A stretch of 64,000 nt of DNA from JAWHTC01 sp032586155. GTDB lineage: Bacteria; Pseudomonadota; Alphaproteobacteria; Rhodobacterales; Rhodobacteraceae. Below, in pieces: positions 44,459 through 53,300 of the stretch. The notes below the pieces were generated by a model, which did no database searches, was not told where the DNA came from, and saw only the letters and a program-made list of their open reading frames with translations. Every line of letters starts with the position of its first letter. Positions within the stretch are counted from its first letter, which is position 1. The stretch spans positions 124,001 to 188,000 of the forward strand of contig NZ_JAWHTC010000003.1 of NCBI RefSeq assembly GCF_032586155.1, given 5' to 3'. A program made the position numbers and the translations under genes.

Positions 44459-45475
44459 TCAGTCTTCTGAACGCTGCTTCCAGCGTTCGTGAAGTTCTTC
44501 AATCAAATCATCGGCTTCAGACTCTACCCAGTCGGCAAACTTACTATTCTGCAACTCGATCGAGATCCCTTTGGCGGTGCGTTTGAGCGTGCCGCCACGT
44601 TTGCCCCCAATCCTGAGCGGCTGACTGGATGCAGCAGAAGGGGAGGGGGCCTTGGCCGGTTTGACTAACCTTGTGACAACCTTCGACACGGCCTCAAACG
44701 CCTGCATAGAGGGGTCGTCGGTCGCAGGTCCGGCATCAATCACCAAGGCCACATCGGCCTTGCCATGGGTTTCCTCAGCAAGGCGGATCAGGCTGCCCCG
44801 ATCCAGGTCGTTGTCCGCGATGGCACGGCCCATGGCCTCCCACCGGGGTCGGCCGATGCCGTGTGCAGCACCGATGGCGCGGATGAGGTCTGTACCGACC
44901 ATGTCGGCGATGGCGATGGCCATGGACACCGAAGATTTGGTCACGGTCAGAACTTCTGCAACCTGTGATTGATTTCCAAAGCCCGACGATACGAGTTCTT
45001 GCGCAAATATCGCCTTTTCAATGAAGGACAAATCGCGGCGCGCCATGTTTTCGGAAATCTGCGCACGCAGGGCACTGTCATCATCCAGATTTGCGACCAG
45101 TGCGCGCACCTTGGCGACCTTGTCGGACTGGCGGATCGCCTCGAGCCGGCGGCGACCATAGACGAGCAGATAGCGGTCCGTCTCTGACGGGTGCCGGCGC
45201 ACAAGAATTGGTACGGTCTGACCATTCGCCTCGATTGCGGCGCGCAGATCATGCACATCCGCCGGATCAAGCCGGTCGGCCATTCGGTCGTCGACGATAC
45301 TGGCCGGGTCGAGTTCCCAGACATGATGTGAATCGACCGCATCACGGGCCGAGCGCAGGGCGCGGTTGGACGTCATCATGGGGGTTACGGCGCCAGCCTG
45401 AGGGGCAGGGGCCGGGCCACCGGCTGCCGCGAGATTGTCGAGCATCGACATCCGTTTTTTCTTGCCACTCGTCAT
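44459..45475 (-). CDS. repB: RepB (ParB-like) partition protein
   Basis: A 338-residue partition protein from MTSGKKKRMSMLDNL (45475), whose ATG overlaps the repA stop. ParB features: LDPADVHDLRAAIEANGQTVPILVRRHP, YGRRRLEAIRQ, the ENMARRDLSFIEKAIFAQEL box and the HTH NQSQVAEVLTVTKSSVSMAI. It should bind the two parS palindromes at 42997 and 43042. A C-terminal dimerisation region follows. Confidence 0.95.
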   Translation of the reverse strand: MTSGKKKRMSMLDNLAAAGGPAPAPQAGAVTPMMTSNRALRSARDAVDSHHVWELDPASIVDDRMADRLDPADVHDLRAAIEANGQTVPILVRRHPSETDRYLLVYGRRRLEAIRQSDKVAKVRALVANLDDDSALRAQISENMARRDLSFIEKAIFAQELVSSGFGNQSQVAEVLTVTKSSVSMAIAIADMVGTDLIRAIGAAHGIGRPRWEAMGRAIADNDLDRGSLIRLAEETHGKADVALVIDAGPATDDPSMQAFEAVSKVVTRLVKPAKAPSPSAASSQPLRIGGKRGGTLKRTAKGISIELQNSKFADWVESEADDLIEELHERWKQRSED

Positions 45476-46659
45476 GCCCGCCCCCACGTTTTCTGAATAA
45501 GTTCAGCGACTTCGTCGTTCAGCGCGTTCAGGCTTTCAAGGGCGCGATCGTAGGTCGTGCGGGTAAAGGCGCTCCGCTCGACTTCGTATAGGGTTTGCTT
45601 TGTCAGACCTGCATCGGAGATCGCCGTTGATTTGAGCATTGGCGAGTTGAGCACCGCATCGCCATACATGGTGCGCAGAAAGGCGACGATCCGGTTTTGT
45701 GGTGCATCCTGAGGTTCATAGCGTGTCAGAGCATAGCGCATCCAGTCGTGGGACATGTCCGCACCGCTTTCGGCGATCACGTCCATCAGATCAGCCGTCA
45801 TGCGCAGAAATTGCGACATCGACATCACGTCGAGCATTTCCGGATGAATTGTGACCAGCACGCCGGTGGCGGCCGAAAGTGCGGACATGGTGAGAAAGCC
45901 CAATTGCGGCGGGCAGTCGATGACCACAACGTCGTAATCGCCGTCAACCTGCGCCAGCGCCTCTTTCACGCGGAAAAAGAACAGGCCTGCATTGCCTTGT
46001 GAAAGAGCACGCGGCGTTTCGTGTTCGAACTCCATCAGTTCCAGATTGCCTGGGATCAGGTCGAGGTTCGGGATATAGGTCTTTCGGATGACGGCGTGGA
46101 TCGGCTCTGGGTCGTCATAGCGGATCGCGTCATAGAGCGTGCCGCCATCTGTCAGATCGAATTCGGGCTGTACGCCATGTAACGCCGTGAATGAGGCCTG
46201 CGGATCAAGATCAATGCCCAGGACGCGATAGCCGCGCAAGGCCAGCCGTTGTGCAAGGTGTGCCGAAGTCGTGGTTTTGCCCGAACCACCCTTGAAGTTC
46301 ATCACACCGATGACTTGCAGGTGATCGCCGTCACGCCGTCCGGGGATATAGTCTCCAGGCTTTCGCGCGGTCTTTTCCAGCAGGACACGCAGGGCCTGAA
46401 TATCCTGCGCGGAATACAGGCGACGATTGCCGGCCGTCAGTTCAGGCGAAGGGCCCTTGCCATCAAGGTTGATTTTGCGCAGGTATGAGTCGTTCACACC
46501 AAGAAGCGCCGCCGCCTCGCCGGAGGTGAATTTGCGCATTTCCTTTGTGGCGTCAGGGGGAAACAGGCTCTCGCGTTGCGAATGCAACTGGTTGGCCAGC
46601 CACTCGGAATGCTGGCGGATGACCGCGTTCAGGTCCTGATGCACGAAAGTCTTGTTCAT
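45472..46659 (-). CDS. repA: RepA (ParA-like) partition ATPase
   Basis: A 395-residue Walker-type ATPase. An N-terminal HTH (FTSGEAAALLGVNDSYLRKINL) probably binds the operon promoter. The deviant Walker A is NFKGGSGKTTTSAHLAQ, followed by GIDLDPQASFTALHG and the Walker B VVIDCPPQLGFLTMSAL. RepA moves plasmid copies together with RepB and represses its own operon. It is the first gene of repABC, divergent from vapBC. TTGCGC...CAATAG upstream (minus strand, near 46730-46760) is a possible promoter. Confidence 0.96.
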   Translation of the reverse strand: MNKTFVHQDLNAVIRQHSEWLANQLHSQRESLFPPDATKEMRKFTSGEAAALLGVNDSYLRKINLDGKGPSPELTAGNRRLYSAQDIQALRVLLEKTARKPGDYIPGRRDGDHLQVIGVMNFKGGSGKTTTSAHLAQRLALRGYRVLGIDLDPQASFTALHGVQPEFDLTDGGTLYDAIRYDDPEPIHAVIRKTYIPNLDLIPGNLELMEFEHETPRALSQGNAGLFFFRVKEALAQVDGDYDVVVIDCPPQLGFLTMSALSAATGVLVTIHPEMLDVMSMSQFLRMTADLMDVIAESGADMSHDWMRYALTRYEPQDAPQNRIVAFLRTMYGDAVLNSPMLKSTAISDAGLTKQTLYEVERSAFTRTTYDRALESLNALNDEVAELIQKTWGRA

Positions 46660-46833
46660 CTGCCCTCTCGATCCGCGCTACGCATCTTCGGCGTGTTCAC
46701 GGTTATTGACGTTTTTTGCCTCGTTTCCGTGACTATTGCCGTAAGAGTCGGATTCGCGCAAGTTTTTTCCACATCTTGTGTGAGCTCACCGTCGAAACAC
46801 AAGCCCGTTCGCCGTCGTCGTCGAATGCTGATC

Positions 46834-46876
46834 TTGGCAATTGCGTCAGGATGATATACATATAGGCTCGTATATC
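46834..46876 (+). promoter_or_regulatory. vapBC promoter and operator
   Basis: TTGGCA (46834-46839) and TACATA (46857-46862), spaced by 17 bases, make a plausible promoter. An inverted repeat GATATAC/GTATATC (46853-46859 and 46870-46876) overlaps the -10, as expected for repression by the VapBC complex. Confidence 0.55.
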
Positions 46877-46896
46877 CACCAGGAGGGACGACACCG

Positions 46897-47124
46897 ATGC
46901 AAGTTGCAAAATGGGGGAATTCGCTCGCGGTCCGGCTGCCTGCCGATCTTGTGCGCGAACTTGGTCTTAAAGAGGGTGACCAAATCGATCTGATAAAGGA
47001 CGACGGTACTTTGCTTGTCCAGCGCCAACCTCGCGCCGATGAAGTCCTGCAAGGGCTAAGGCGGTTTCGCGGAAAGCTATCCAAGGAAGCACGCCTGAGT
47101 CGCGACGCTGCGCATGAGCGCTGA
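46897..47124 (+). CDS. vapB: VapB/MazE-type antitoxin
   Basis: A 75-residue AbrB-fold antitoxin: MQVAKWGNSLAVRLPADLVRELGLKEGDQI is the DNA-binding swapped-hairpin domain, and the C-terminal charged tail (RGKLSKEARLSRDAAHER) should bind the toxin. AGGAGGGAC precedes the ATG. It overlaps vapC by 11 bases. Located beside repA, the pair probably secures plasmid maintenance. Confidence 0.92.
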   Translation: MQVAKWGNSLAVRLPADLVRELGLKEGDQIDLIKDDGTLLVQRQPRADEVLQGLRRFRGKLSKEARLSRDAAHER

Positions 47125-47509
47125 ATTCGCGGATACAAATGTCGTCCTTTACCTTCTTGACGACGGCCCAAAGGCGGATCGGGCGGAAGACATCCTGGGG
47201 CAGGGGCCGCGGATCAGTGTGCAGGTCCTGAACGAAGCGATGGTCAATTGCCGGAGGAAAGCCGGTCTCAGTTGGGAGGAGACCGGCGCTTTTCTCGCAG
47301 GGGTCCAATCCTTGTGTCCAGTCGAGGACCTGTCTGTGCAAACCCATCTTGTGGGCCGAGCTTTGGCAGAAAAGTACCAGCTTTCGGTCTATGACGCGAT
47401 GATTGTGGCGGCCGCTCTGATTGCTGGTTGCACGACTTTGTGGAGCGAAGATATGCACGACGGATTGTTGGTCGAAGATCAGTTGCGCGTCGTGAATCCA
47501 TTCACCTGA
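47114..47509 (+). CDS. vapC: VapC PIN-domain toxin
   Basis: A 131-residue PIN ribonuclease. The acidic residues are FADTNVVLYLLD (first Asp), LNEAMVNC (Glu), SVYDAMIVAAALIAGCTTLWSEDMHDG (second Asp and the final SED). Overlaps vapB and is in the normal order. VapC toxins cut tRNA or rRNA; the target here is unknown. Confidence 0.93.
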   Translation: MSAEFADTNVVLYLLDDGPKADRAEDILGQGPRISVQVLNEAMVNCRRKAGLSWEETGAFLAGVQSLCPVEDLSVQTHLVGRALAEKYQLSVYDAMIVAAALIAGCTTLWSEDMHDGLLVEDQLRVVNPFT

Positions 47510-47570
47510 CCAGAAAATGGGCTGCAACCTTGCAATTGCTCCATGAGTTGGAAGATTTGCAAGGTTGTGT

Positions 47571-48464
47571 TTATTGCGCGCACTTCAGCAAGCCCAACTT
47601 TTCCGCGCGTTCCAGCAGCATCCTCACGGACGACGGCTGCCAGCGGGAGCGTCCGCGCGGGGTGCGTTCGCGCATGGATTCCAGCCGGTCACAGATCGCC
47701 TGGAGCGTGATGTCAGGGTCGGCACCCTTGATGCCAGCGACAATCGCGGGCAGGCGGTCATCGGTTTTGCGGCGTCCGGCGCGGCCAAGCACCTCGGCAG
47801 GAAGGAACCCGTCGCGCACATATGCCTTCACAGCGCGCAAGAGACGGCTTTGGGTCCAGCGACGCGCCTCGGGCAGGGGGCCATTGATGATCCGCAGCAG
47901 GTCTTCCCAGGCCATATCCGGTCGCAAGCGGCGCACATGGGGCACCCAATCCTGCGCGGTCTCGTTGAGGCGCTCCATGTAGCCGTCCTGTCGCGCCAGC
48001 CGCACCTTGCGCAGCGCAGCGGGATCCTTGGCGCGCAGCCCAGGATTGCCACCAACGCGCCCTTTGGCGCGCGCAGAGGCAAGCCCGGCCTTTGTGCGCT
48101 CACGTATCAGCGCGCGCTCGAACTCGGCCGCGGCGCCCAGAACCTGCAATGTGAACTTGCCCTGCGGGGAAGCGGTGTCGATGGGGTCCTGCAGGGAGCG
48201 GAAGAAAGCTCCCTTGGCCTCCAGACGTTCGATCACCTCCAGCAAGTGCGACAGAGATCGCGCAAGCCGGTCGATCCGCACGACAACCAGCGTGTCGCCC
48301 TTGCTGATGCGCTCCAGCACACGCGCAAGCACTGGCCGGGCACGATTGCCGCCTGAGGCGTGCTCTTCGAAGATCTCGACGCATCCCGCAGTTTGCAGGG
48401 CCTCAGACTGGGGCAGGGGGGTCTGATCCTCTGTCGATACGCGGGCGTAGCCTATCAGGGGCAT
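47571..48464 (-). CDS. Serine recombinase (resolvase/invertase family)
   Basis: A 297-residue enzyme from MPLIGYARVSTEDQ (48464). The catalytic Ser is in ARVST, with VRIDRLARSLSHLLEVI and GKFTLQVLGAAAEFERALIRERTKAG further on. The C-terminal part is longer than in Tn3 resolvases and holds HTH-like segments (WQPSSVRMLLERAEKLGLL). It may resolve plasmid multimers, since it lies beside the replication-partition locus, or be a transposon relic. An inverted repeat AAACG-AC-CGTTT at 48501-48512, just upstream, may be part of its binding site. Confidence 0.88.
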   Translation of the reverse strand: MPLIGYARVSTEDQTPLPQSEALQTAGCVEIFEEHASGGNRARPVLARVLERISKGDTLVVVRIDRLARSLSHLLEVIERLEAKGAFFRSLQDPIDTASPQGKFTLQVLGAAAEFERALIRERTKAGLASARAKGRVGGNPGLRAKDPAALRKVRLARQDGYMERLNETAQDWVPHVRRLRPDMAWEDLLRIINGPLPEARRWTQSRLLRAVKAYVRDGFLPAEVLGRAGRRKTDDRLPAIVAGIKGADPDITLQAICDRLESMRERTPRGRSRWQPSSVRMLLERAEKLGLLKCAQ

Positions 48465-48690
48465 GGAATCGGGCCGTTTGCAATTTAAGGTATCGCTACT
48501 AAACGACCGTTTGTAAACGAATGCAAGGGCCGTCTCTGTGGCTCTTCTCGTCGGATTTCCCTTGGTTTCCTTACGCTGAGCGCGATCAGAGAGAACTCGC
48601 CGGGCATCGCGCGCGCGTACTATATAAGGAGCGTGGACACCCGTCGCGAAAACCCTTGGGTAATTCGCATAATACCGGTATTTTGCACAT
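48465..48690. promoter_or_regulatory. Divergent region of recombinase and DUF1612 gene
   Basis: Contains the inverted repeat AAACG-AC-CGTTT (48501-48512) close to the recombinase start, followed by TTGTAAACGAATGC. It is a candidate subsite for the recombinase. No other gene is seen. Confidence 0.4.
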
Positions 48691-49830
48691 ATGAAGCCAC
48701 AAAGCACCGTCCAACATGATTTTTCAGAGGTTCTGCTCGAGGATGCCGAGGAAGCCGGAGAAACGTCGGAAGAAGATCTCTGGTTCCTGCCCGGTCCGAT
48801 GGAGGAGGAGCCGGACTATCTGCCGCCCGGCCCACGGGCAGAGTCGCATGAAGCCTCGACCCTCGCCGATTGGGCGCGGGCCGAAGCAGGACTTGCGGCG
48901 CACCTCGCTCGGGTGGCCGGACGGATGGGCGCGCTGGACGAGCGGCTGCGGCGCGGCCCCGAGGGCTGGAGGCATCGGCTCGCGCTGATCGAGGCGGCCG
49001 AGCTGAGCTGGTTTGCCGGCGACCGGGTAAGTCCCGATCGACTTGCGCTCTGGATGTCCATGCGCCTGGCCGGCGTGCAGGACGACACGGGCGCTCTCGC
49101 GCGCGTCGGATGGGCCGTGCGACGCCTGACCGGTGGTCCGGGGCCCGAGTCGGGCTTCGCCGGTTTTCTCGATCGCAGCGACCCCGAGAACATCGCCGAT
49201 GACGCGGACCGCTTTGCCGATCGCTCGGGAAGTTGGCTGGATCTGATGGAGGCGGCGCGCGATCTGCATCCGATTACCCGCGCCTGCATGGGCTATCACC
49301 TATGGAACCTTGCGGGTCTCGGCCAGCACGGCGACCGGATCGAGGCCGCCGTCACAGCGGGCCGGATCGCCGCGAGCGAGGGAAAGGGCGCGGTCTTCGC
49401 ACCGCTGGCCATGGGTGGGGCAGGGGGGCTGCGCACAGGTGGACCTCCATCCGACCGTCTCGCCCGCTGGCTTGACGGGATGGACAGCGCCACCCTGACC
49501 GCCATGCGCCACCTCGACGATATCGAGGCATGGTCAGCACGGGCGGGATCCGTCATGGCATCCCTGTCAGGACGCACGCCGCCTGCCTTGCGTGAGGTGA
49601 TGGCCGAGTGGCCATTGCTCTCGGCCCCGATGGCTGAAACCCTCACCGGCGCCAGCCGTGCTGCCGTGCAGCGCAACCTGGCATGGATGGAAGGGCAGGG
49701 GCTTATTCGGGAAGTTACCGGGCAGGGCAGGTTCCGGATGTGGCGAGTGGCTATGCAACCAATCTGTGGCGCGCCAAAAGGTCCTGAACCGTCATTGCCA
49801 GAGGCTCGTCTCGATCAACTAGATCCGTAG
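48691..49830 (+). CDS. DUF1612 / RHE_PE00001-type HTH protein
   Basis: A 379-residue protein of a family widespread on rhizobial and rhodobacterial plasmids. It has an N-terminal acidic region, the DUF1612 central part (EAAELSWFAGDRVSPDRLALWMSMRLAGV) and a C-terminal helix-turn-helix (WPLLSAPMAETLTGASRAAVQRNLAWMEGQGLI). Likely a DNA-binding regulator of unknown target. It is divergent from the recombinase. The last 20 residues are Pro-rich. Confidence 0.85.
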   Translation: MKPQSTVQHDFSEVLLEDAEEAGETSEEDLWFLPGPMEEEPDYLPPGPRAESHEASTLADWARAEAGLAAHLARVAGRMGALDERLRRGPEGWRHRLALIEAAELSWFAGDRVSPDRLALWMSMRLAGVQDDTGALARVGWAVRRLTGGPGPESGFAGFLDRSDPENIADDADRFADRSGSWLDLMEAARDLHPITRACMGYHLWNLAGLGQHGDRIEAAVTAGRIAASEGKGAVFAPLAMGGAGGLRTGGPPSDRLARWLDGMDSATLTAMRHLDDIEAWSARAGSVMASLSGRTPPALREVMAEWPLLSAPMAETLTGASRAAVQRNLAWMEGQGLIREVTGQGRFRMWRVAMQPICGAPKGPEPSLPEARLDQLDP

Positions 49831-49849
49831 CGCGTCGATCACGCGCGCC

Positions 49850-50341
49850 ATGTATGCCGTGTACCCGCGCGACACATGGGGGGCCCATCCGGGCTTCAGG
49901 GACAAGACGCGGCACTGGCTTGGTGCGCATCAGATGTTCCGGCGGCTGGGAAATCTCGTGCGGTCTGAGACCGAAGGCGATCTTGACCGCGCCCGCGACC
50001 CGGAGGATTACGCCGCGCGGCTGTCCTATTTCGGAGATGCTCTGGTCAGAAACCTGCACGGGCATCACGGCTGGGAGGATCACAGCTATTTCCCGGAGCT
50101 GTCAGTGGCCGATCCGCGCTTTGACGCGGGACTGGAGATTCTGGAAAAGGACCACGCGGCGCTGGACAGAGTGCTGGATCGGTACACGCGGGTTGCCAAC
50201 CGAACGATCAAGCTGATTCAGCTTGATGAAAGTGCTGCCCGTGACGAGGCCGAGGCGGTCGAGGCCTTCCTTGCCCGCCATCTGAGCGACGAAGAAGAGC
50301 TGGCGGTGCCGATCATCCTGCATCACCGCCTGCGCGGATGA
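49850..50341 (+). CDS. Hemerythrin-domain protein
   Basis: A 163-residue four-helix protein with metal-ligand candidates in the right order: HQMFRRL near residue 27, HHGWEDHSYFP around 72-82, EKDHAALDRVL, and a final HLSDEEELAVPIILHH. This HHE pattern binds a di-iron centre that senses or binds oxygen or NO. It lies 20 bases after the DUF1612 gene. The N-terminus MYAVYPRDTWGAHPGFRDK is unusual for the family. Role uncertain; sensing for the adjoining anaerobic island is only a guess. Confidence 0.8.
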   Translation: MYAVYPRDTWGAHPGFRDKTRHWLGAHQMFRRLGNLVRSETEGDLDRARDPEDYAARLSYFGDALVRNLHGHHGWEDHSYFPELSVADPRFDAGLEILEKDHAALDRVLDRYTRVANRTIKLIQLDESAARDEAEAVEAFLARHLSDEEELAVPIILHHRLRG

Positions 50342-50527
50342 GCCATCATGACCAGCCCACTGGCGGGCGGTGCAGCGGATTGAAACGCTGCACCTCGCCC
50401 GTTCTTTCGACCCGTTTTCTGAGTGAGCGTTAATAATGACCCAATCCAAATCCACCATCCCGGCAGCTTTGCGACGGGTCACGCTAATACGAGCGACTTT
50501 GGGCAACCGGTTCGAACCGTGTAAACC
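50342..50527. other. Intergenic region
   Basis: About 186 bases between the hemerythrin gene and the LysR remnant. Nothing recognised. Confidence 0.4.
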
Positions 50528-50879
50528 CTAGGAAGGCTTGCCGATTTGTTCGCCGAAAGTTTCCAGTATCCAATTGTGAACAATTTGCGCCGGCTCGCTG
50601 AGCCGGTGAGATTCCTGGCTCAACAGATAGAAGCCTCTCCCGGTTCTGAATATCTCTCCGGTCGGGTTCACAAGCTCACCAGTGCGTAGATACCGATCGA
50701 CAACGTGCCTCCATCCAATCGCGATACCTTTTCCTTCGCGGGCCGCGCTGATTACGTTACCGTAATCAGTGAACCACAACCCACCAAGGTTGCCGATGTT
50801 CTCGACACCAGCCAGACTGAACAGGTTCGCCCAATCTTCGCTTGCATGTGCCGGGCCGTCCAGGTTCAGCAAGCGGAAC
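50528..50879 (-). pseudogene. LysR-type regulator, C-terminal fragment
   Basis: The C-terminal ~115 residues of a GcvA-like LysR regulator (LLNLDGPAHASEDWANLFSLAG...VISAAREGKGIAIGWRHVVDRYL). It is cut off from its N-terminal part by the IS5-family element at 50880. Removing the IS and one 9-bp duplication joins it in frame to the fragment at 51931-52268 (SIPLFRL-LNLDG). Confidence 0.88.
50871..50879 (+). repeat. IS5-family target duplication, left copy
   Basis: AAGCGGAAC abuts the left end of the IS; the same nonamer is at 51931-51939. Confidence 0.92.
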
Positions 50880-51930
50880 GGCTTTGTTGCGCAAATACCG
50901 AAGGGGGATTCATCTCGTGAATCCAGCATGGTAGCTGGTCTGCATGAGCAGACCCATCCCGCCGCGCTACAAGACCAAGAACTGGCCGGCCTACAACGAA
51001 GCGCTGAAGCAACGTGGCTCCCTGACCATCTGGTTCGACCCAGATATGACGTGGGTGCCGCCGCCCACCGGCAAGCGAGGCCGGCAGCCGCAGTATAGCG
51101 ATGCCGCGATCCAGACGTGCCTGACGATGAAGGTCCTCTTCGGCATGGCGCTCCGGCAGACGACAGGCTTCGTCGAGAGCCTTTTGCGCCTGGTCGGCCT
51201 CGACTGGTCGGTGCCGGATTTCAGCACGCTGAGCAGGCGCCAGGAAACCTTGGCCGTGAGCATTCCCTACCGCGGCTCCCAGGGGCCCCTGAACCTGCTG
51301 ATCGACAGCACCGGCATCAAGGCAGAGGGAGAAGGCGAGTGGCACGCCCGCAAGCATGGTGGCACAAAGCGCCGGCTATGGCGCAAGATCCACATCGGTG
51401 TCGATGAACAGACGCTGGAGATCCGAGCCATCGAGATCACCGGAAGCAACGTCGGTGACGCGCCAATGCTGCCCGAACTGCTCAGCCAGATCCCGGCCGA
51501 CGTGGAGGTCGGCTCGGTCACTGCGGATGGTGCCTACGACACGCGCAAATGCCATGACGCCGTCGCCGACCGAGGCGCCCATGCCGTCATTCCGCCGCGC
51601 AAGAACGCCAAACCGTGGAAGCCCTCGACTGCCGGTGCGATCGCAAGGAACGAGGCGCTACGCGCATCGAAATACCTCGGTCGCGCGATCTGGCGAAAAT
51701 GGAGCGGTTACCACCGACGAAGCCGCGCCGAGACGAAAATGCATTGCGTGAAGCTGCTGGGGCAGAGCCTCATGGCACGCGACTTCGATCGCCAGGTCGC
51801 CGAACTCCAAGTCCGTGCCGCCGTCCTGAACGGCTACACCGCGCTCGGCATACCTGACACTGAGCCCGTGGGATAAGTCCGTCTGGGGAAAGGGGAAGTC
51901 TCGGCTTCAACCTTTTTGCGCAACAAAGCC
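50880..51930 (+). mobile_element. Complete IS5-family element (1051 bp)
   Basis: Perfect 16-bp terminal inverted repeats GGCTTTGTTGCGCAAA (50880-50895) and its complement (51915-51930), flanked by the 9-bp duplication AAGCGGAAC. It holds one transposase gene. A 9-bp duplication and this end sequence fit the IS903-like branch of IS5. Intact ends and duplication imply a recent insertion into the LysR gene. Confidence 0.95.
50944..51876 (+). CDS. IS5-family transposase
   Basis: A 310-residue DDE transposase: an N-terminal IS5 domain (PRYKTKNWPAYNEALKQRGSLTIW), then LLIDSTGIKAEGEGEW (first Asp), VTADGAYDTRKCHDAV (second Asp) and YHRRSRAETKMHCVK (Glu). All three catalytic residues are present. 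It fills nearly the whole element. Confidence 0.95.
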   Translation: MSRPIPPRYKTKNWPAYNEALKQRGSLTIWFDPDMTWVPPPTGKRGRQPQYSDAAIQTCLTMKVLFGMALRQTTGFVESLLRLVGLDWSVPDFSTLSRRQETLAVSIPYRGSQGPLNLLIDSTGIKAEGEGEWHARKHGGTKRRLWRKIHIGVDEQTLEIRAIEITGSNVGDAPMLPELLSQIPADVEVGSVTADGAYDTRKCHDAVADRGAHAVIPPRKNAKPWKPSTAGAIARNEALRASKYLGRAIWRKWSGYHRRSRAETKMHCVKLLGQSLMARDFDRQVAELQVRAAVLNGYTALGIPDTEPVG

Positions 51931-51939
51931 AAGCGGAAC
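51931..51939 (+). repeat. IS5-family target duplication, right copy
   Basis: AAGCGGAAC, identical to 50871-50879. Confidence 0.92.
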
Positions 51940-52268
51940 AACGGAATACTCCTGATATCCCGTAGTTCAGGGTTCTCCTCGGCGAGGCGCGGACTGCAGA
52001 CAGGGAAGGTTTCCTCGTCAAACAGATGAATAGCGTCCACGCCGGGCCATCTGCCTTTCCCGTAACGTATGGCGAGATCAATCCCGTCCACATCGAAATC
52101 AAGCCGCTCGTCACTTTCTATCACCCGAATGTCTATCTCCGGGTAAGAAACGTGAAAGTCCGCCAACCGAGACAGAAAGGTCAATCCTGCAAAAGCGAGA
52201 GTGGTTGTGATCGTCACGGAGGGTCGGTCGTCCTGTGCCTGGATCTCTCGTAGACCGAGGCAGATCAA
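51931..52268 (-). pseudogene. LysR-type regulator, middle fragment
   Basis: The start of the substrate-binding domain of a GcvA-like regulator (RPSVTITTTLAFAGLTFLSRLADFHVSYPEIDIRV...RYGKGRWPG). The N-terminal helix-turn-helix expected before it is missing; the frame begins abruptly next to the FNR box of the chlorite dismutase promoter. The regulator was therefore already truncated before, or apart from, the IS5-type insertion. Confidence 0.85.
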
Positions 52269-52276
52269 CGACGTAT

Positions 52277-52318
52277 TTGATCTGAATCAAGGCAGGCAGT
52301 TTACAGCCTTCGTATGAT
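52277..52318 (+). promoter_or_regulatory. FNR-type class II promoter of the cld operon
   Basis: TTGATCTGAATCAA at 52277-52290 matches the FNR/FnrL/Dnr consensus TTGAT-N4-ATCAA exactly. TATGAT at 52313-52318 is a good -10. If the start is near 52325, the FNR dyad is centred at -41.5, the classical activating position. This predicts anaerobic induction of chlorite dismutase and the reductase genes behind it. Confidence 0.82.
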
Positions 52319-52388
52319 TAATTGCGATGGAAACTATTGATGCAGGATCACATTTAGTGACTGCCCTAAGAGCTTGGGAGAAAAAAGC

Positions 52389-53264
52389 ATGCCAATTTTC
52401 TACAGAAACCGTCGGACTTATGCAACTCAAATGTTGACGGTAGCAGCCACTGCCATGCTCGTGGCAGCGGGACCGATGTCTGGCACGATGGTCTATGCAC
52501 AACAAGCGAATGCAGAAGCCGGAGTGGCGATGGATATTGACCACGCGAAAATCCTGAAAGATGCTGGCGTCATTGGCGTTTTCGCCACATACAAAGTCAA
52601 TCCGGACTACTACCAAAGGGCATCGGCTGAGCGGCGCGGTGGGGTTGATGAAGTGCTCGCCGTTGTTGATGCGCACAAAAGCGAAGTGCGAGTTGACGCC
52701 TATCTGACGAGGGGTCTTAGCTCTGAGAGCGACTTCATGCTTCGTGTCCACGCCTATGACCTCGAAGCGGCTCAAAATTTCATGACCGATTTCAAAAATA
52801 CCCGGTTTGGGATGCACACGGAAGTTACCGAAACTCTAACCGGCATCACAAAATCCCTGAACTATGTCACGAAAGAAGCTTCGCCAGACATGAACGCTGC
52901 CTTGTCTTCTGCTTCGTACTCAGATGAGGAGCCGAAATACTCGATTGTCGTTCCGATCGAGAAAAATGCAGAGTGGTGGAACATGAGCCACGAAGAACGC
53001 CTTGCGGAGATGGAAGTCCACACGGCACCGACGCTTGAATTCCTCGTGAACGTCAAGCGCAAGCTTTACCATTCGACCGGATTGGACGATGTCGATTTTA
53101 TTACATATTTTGAGACCGCTGATCTAAATGCGTTCAACAACTTGGCGGTGTCTTTGATGCAGGTTCCCGAAAATCTGTATCATGAACAGTGGGGTGAGCC
53201 GACCATCCTTTCGACCATCCAGCCGATTGAAGACGTGGTGAAGACACTTTCGGCATTGAAGTAA
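52389..53264 (+). CDS. cld: Chlorite dismutase (periplasmic haem enzyme)
   Basis: A 291-residue protein converting chlorite to chloride and oxygen. Residues 1 to about 38 are a Sec signal (AATAMLVAAGPMSGTMVYA). The mature part matches lineage I chlorite dismutases: VDAYLTRGLSSESDFMLRVH, ITKSLNYV, EKNAEWWNMSHEERLAEMEVH and VKRKLYHSTGLDDVDFITYFET. The proximal haem ligand (His of MEVHTAPT) and the distal Arg thirteen residues later (VKRKLYH) are both present, as in active enzymes. GGGAG lies before the ATG. The operon-head FNR promoter and the reductase genes behind it indicate chlorate or perchlorate respiration. Confidence 0.95.
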   Translation: MPIFYRNRRTYATQMLTVAATAMLVAAGPMSGTMVYAQQANAEAGVAMDIDHAKILKDAGVIGVFATYKVNPDYYQRASAERRGGVDEVLAVVDAHKSEVRVDAYLTRGLSSESDFMLRVHAYDLEAAQNFMTDFKNTRFGMHTEVTETLTGITKSLNYVTKEASPDMNAALSSASYSDEEPKYSIVVPIEKNAEWWNMSHEERLAEMEVHTAPTLEFLVNVKRKLYHSTGLDDVDFITYFETADLNAFNNLAVSLMQVPENLYHEQWGEPTILSTIQPIEDVVKTLSALK

Positions 53265-53300
53265 CGCGCCGATGCTAGCAAGCACGGATAGGAGAAGAAG

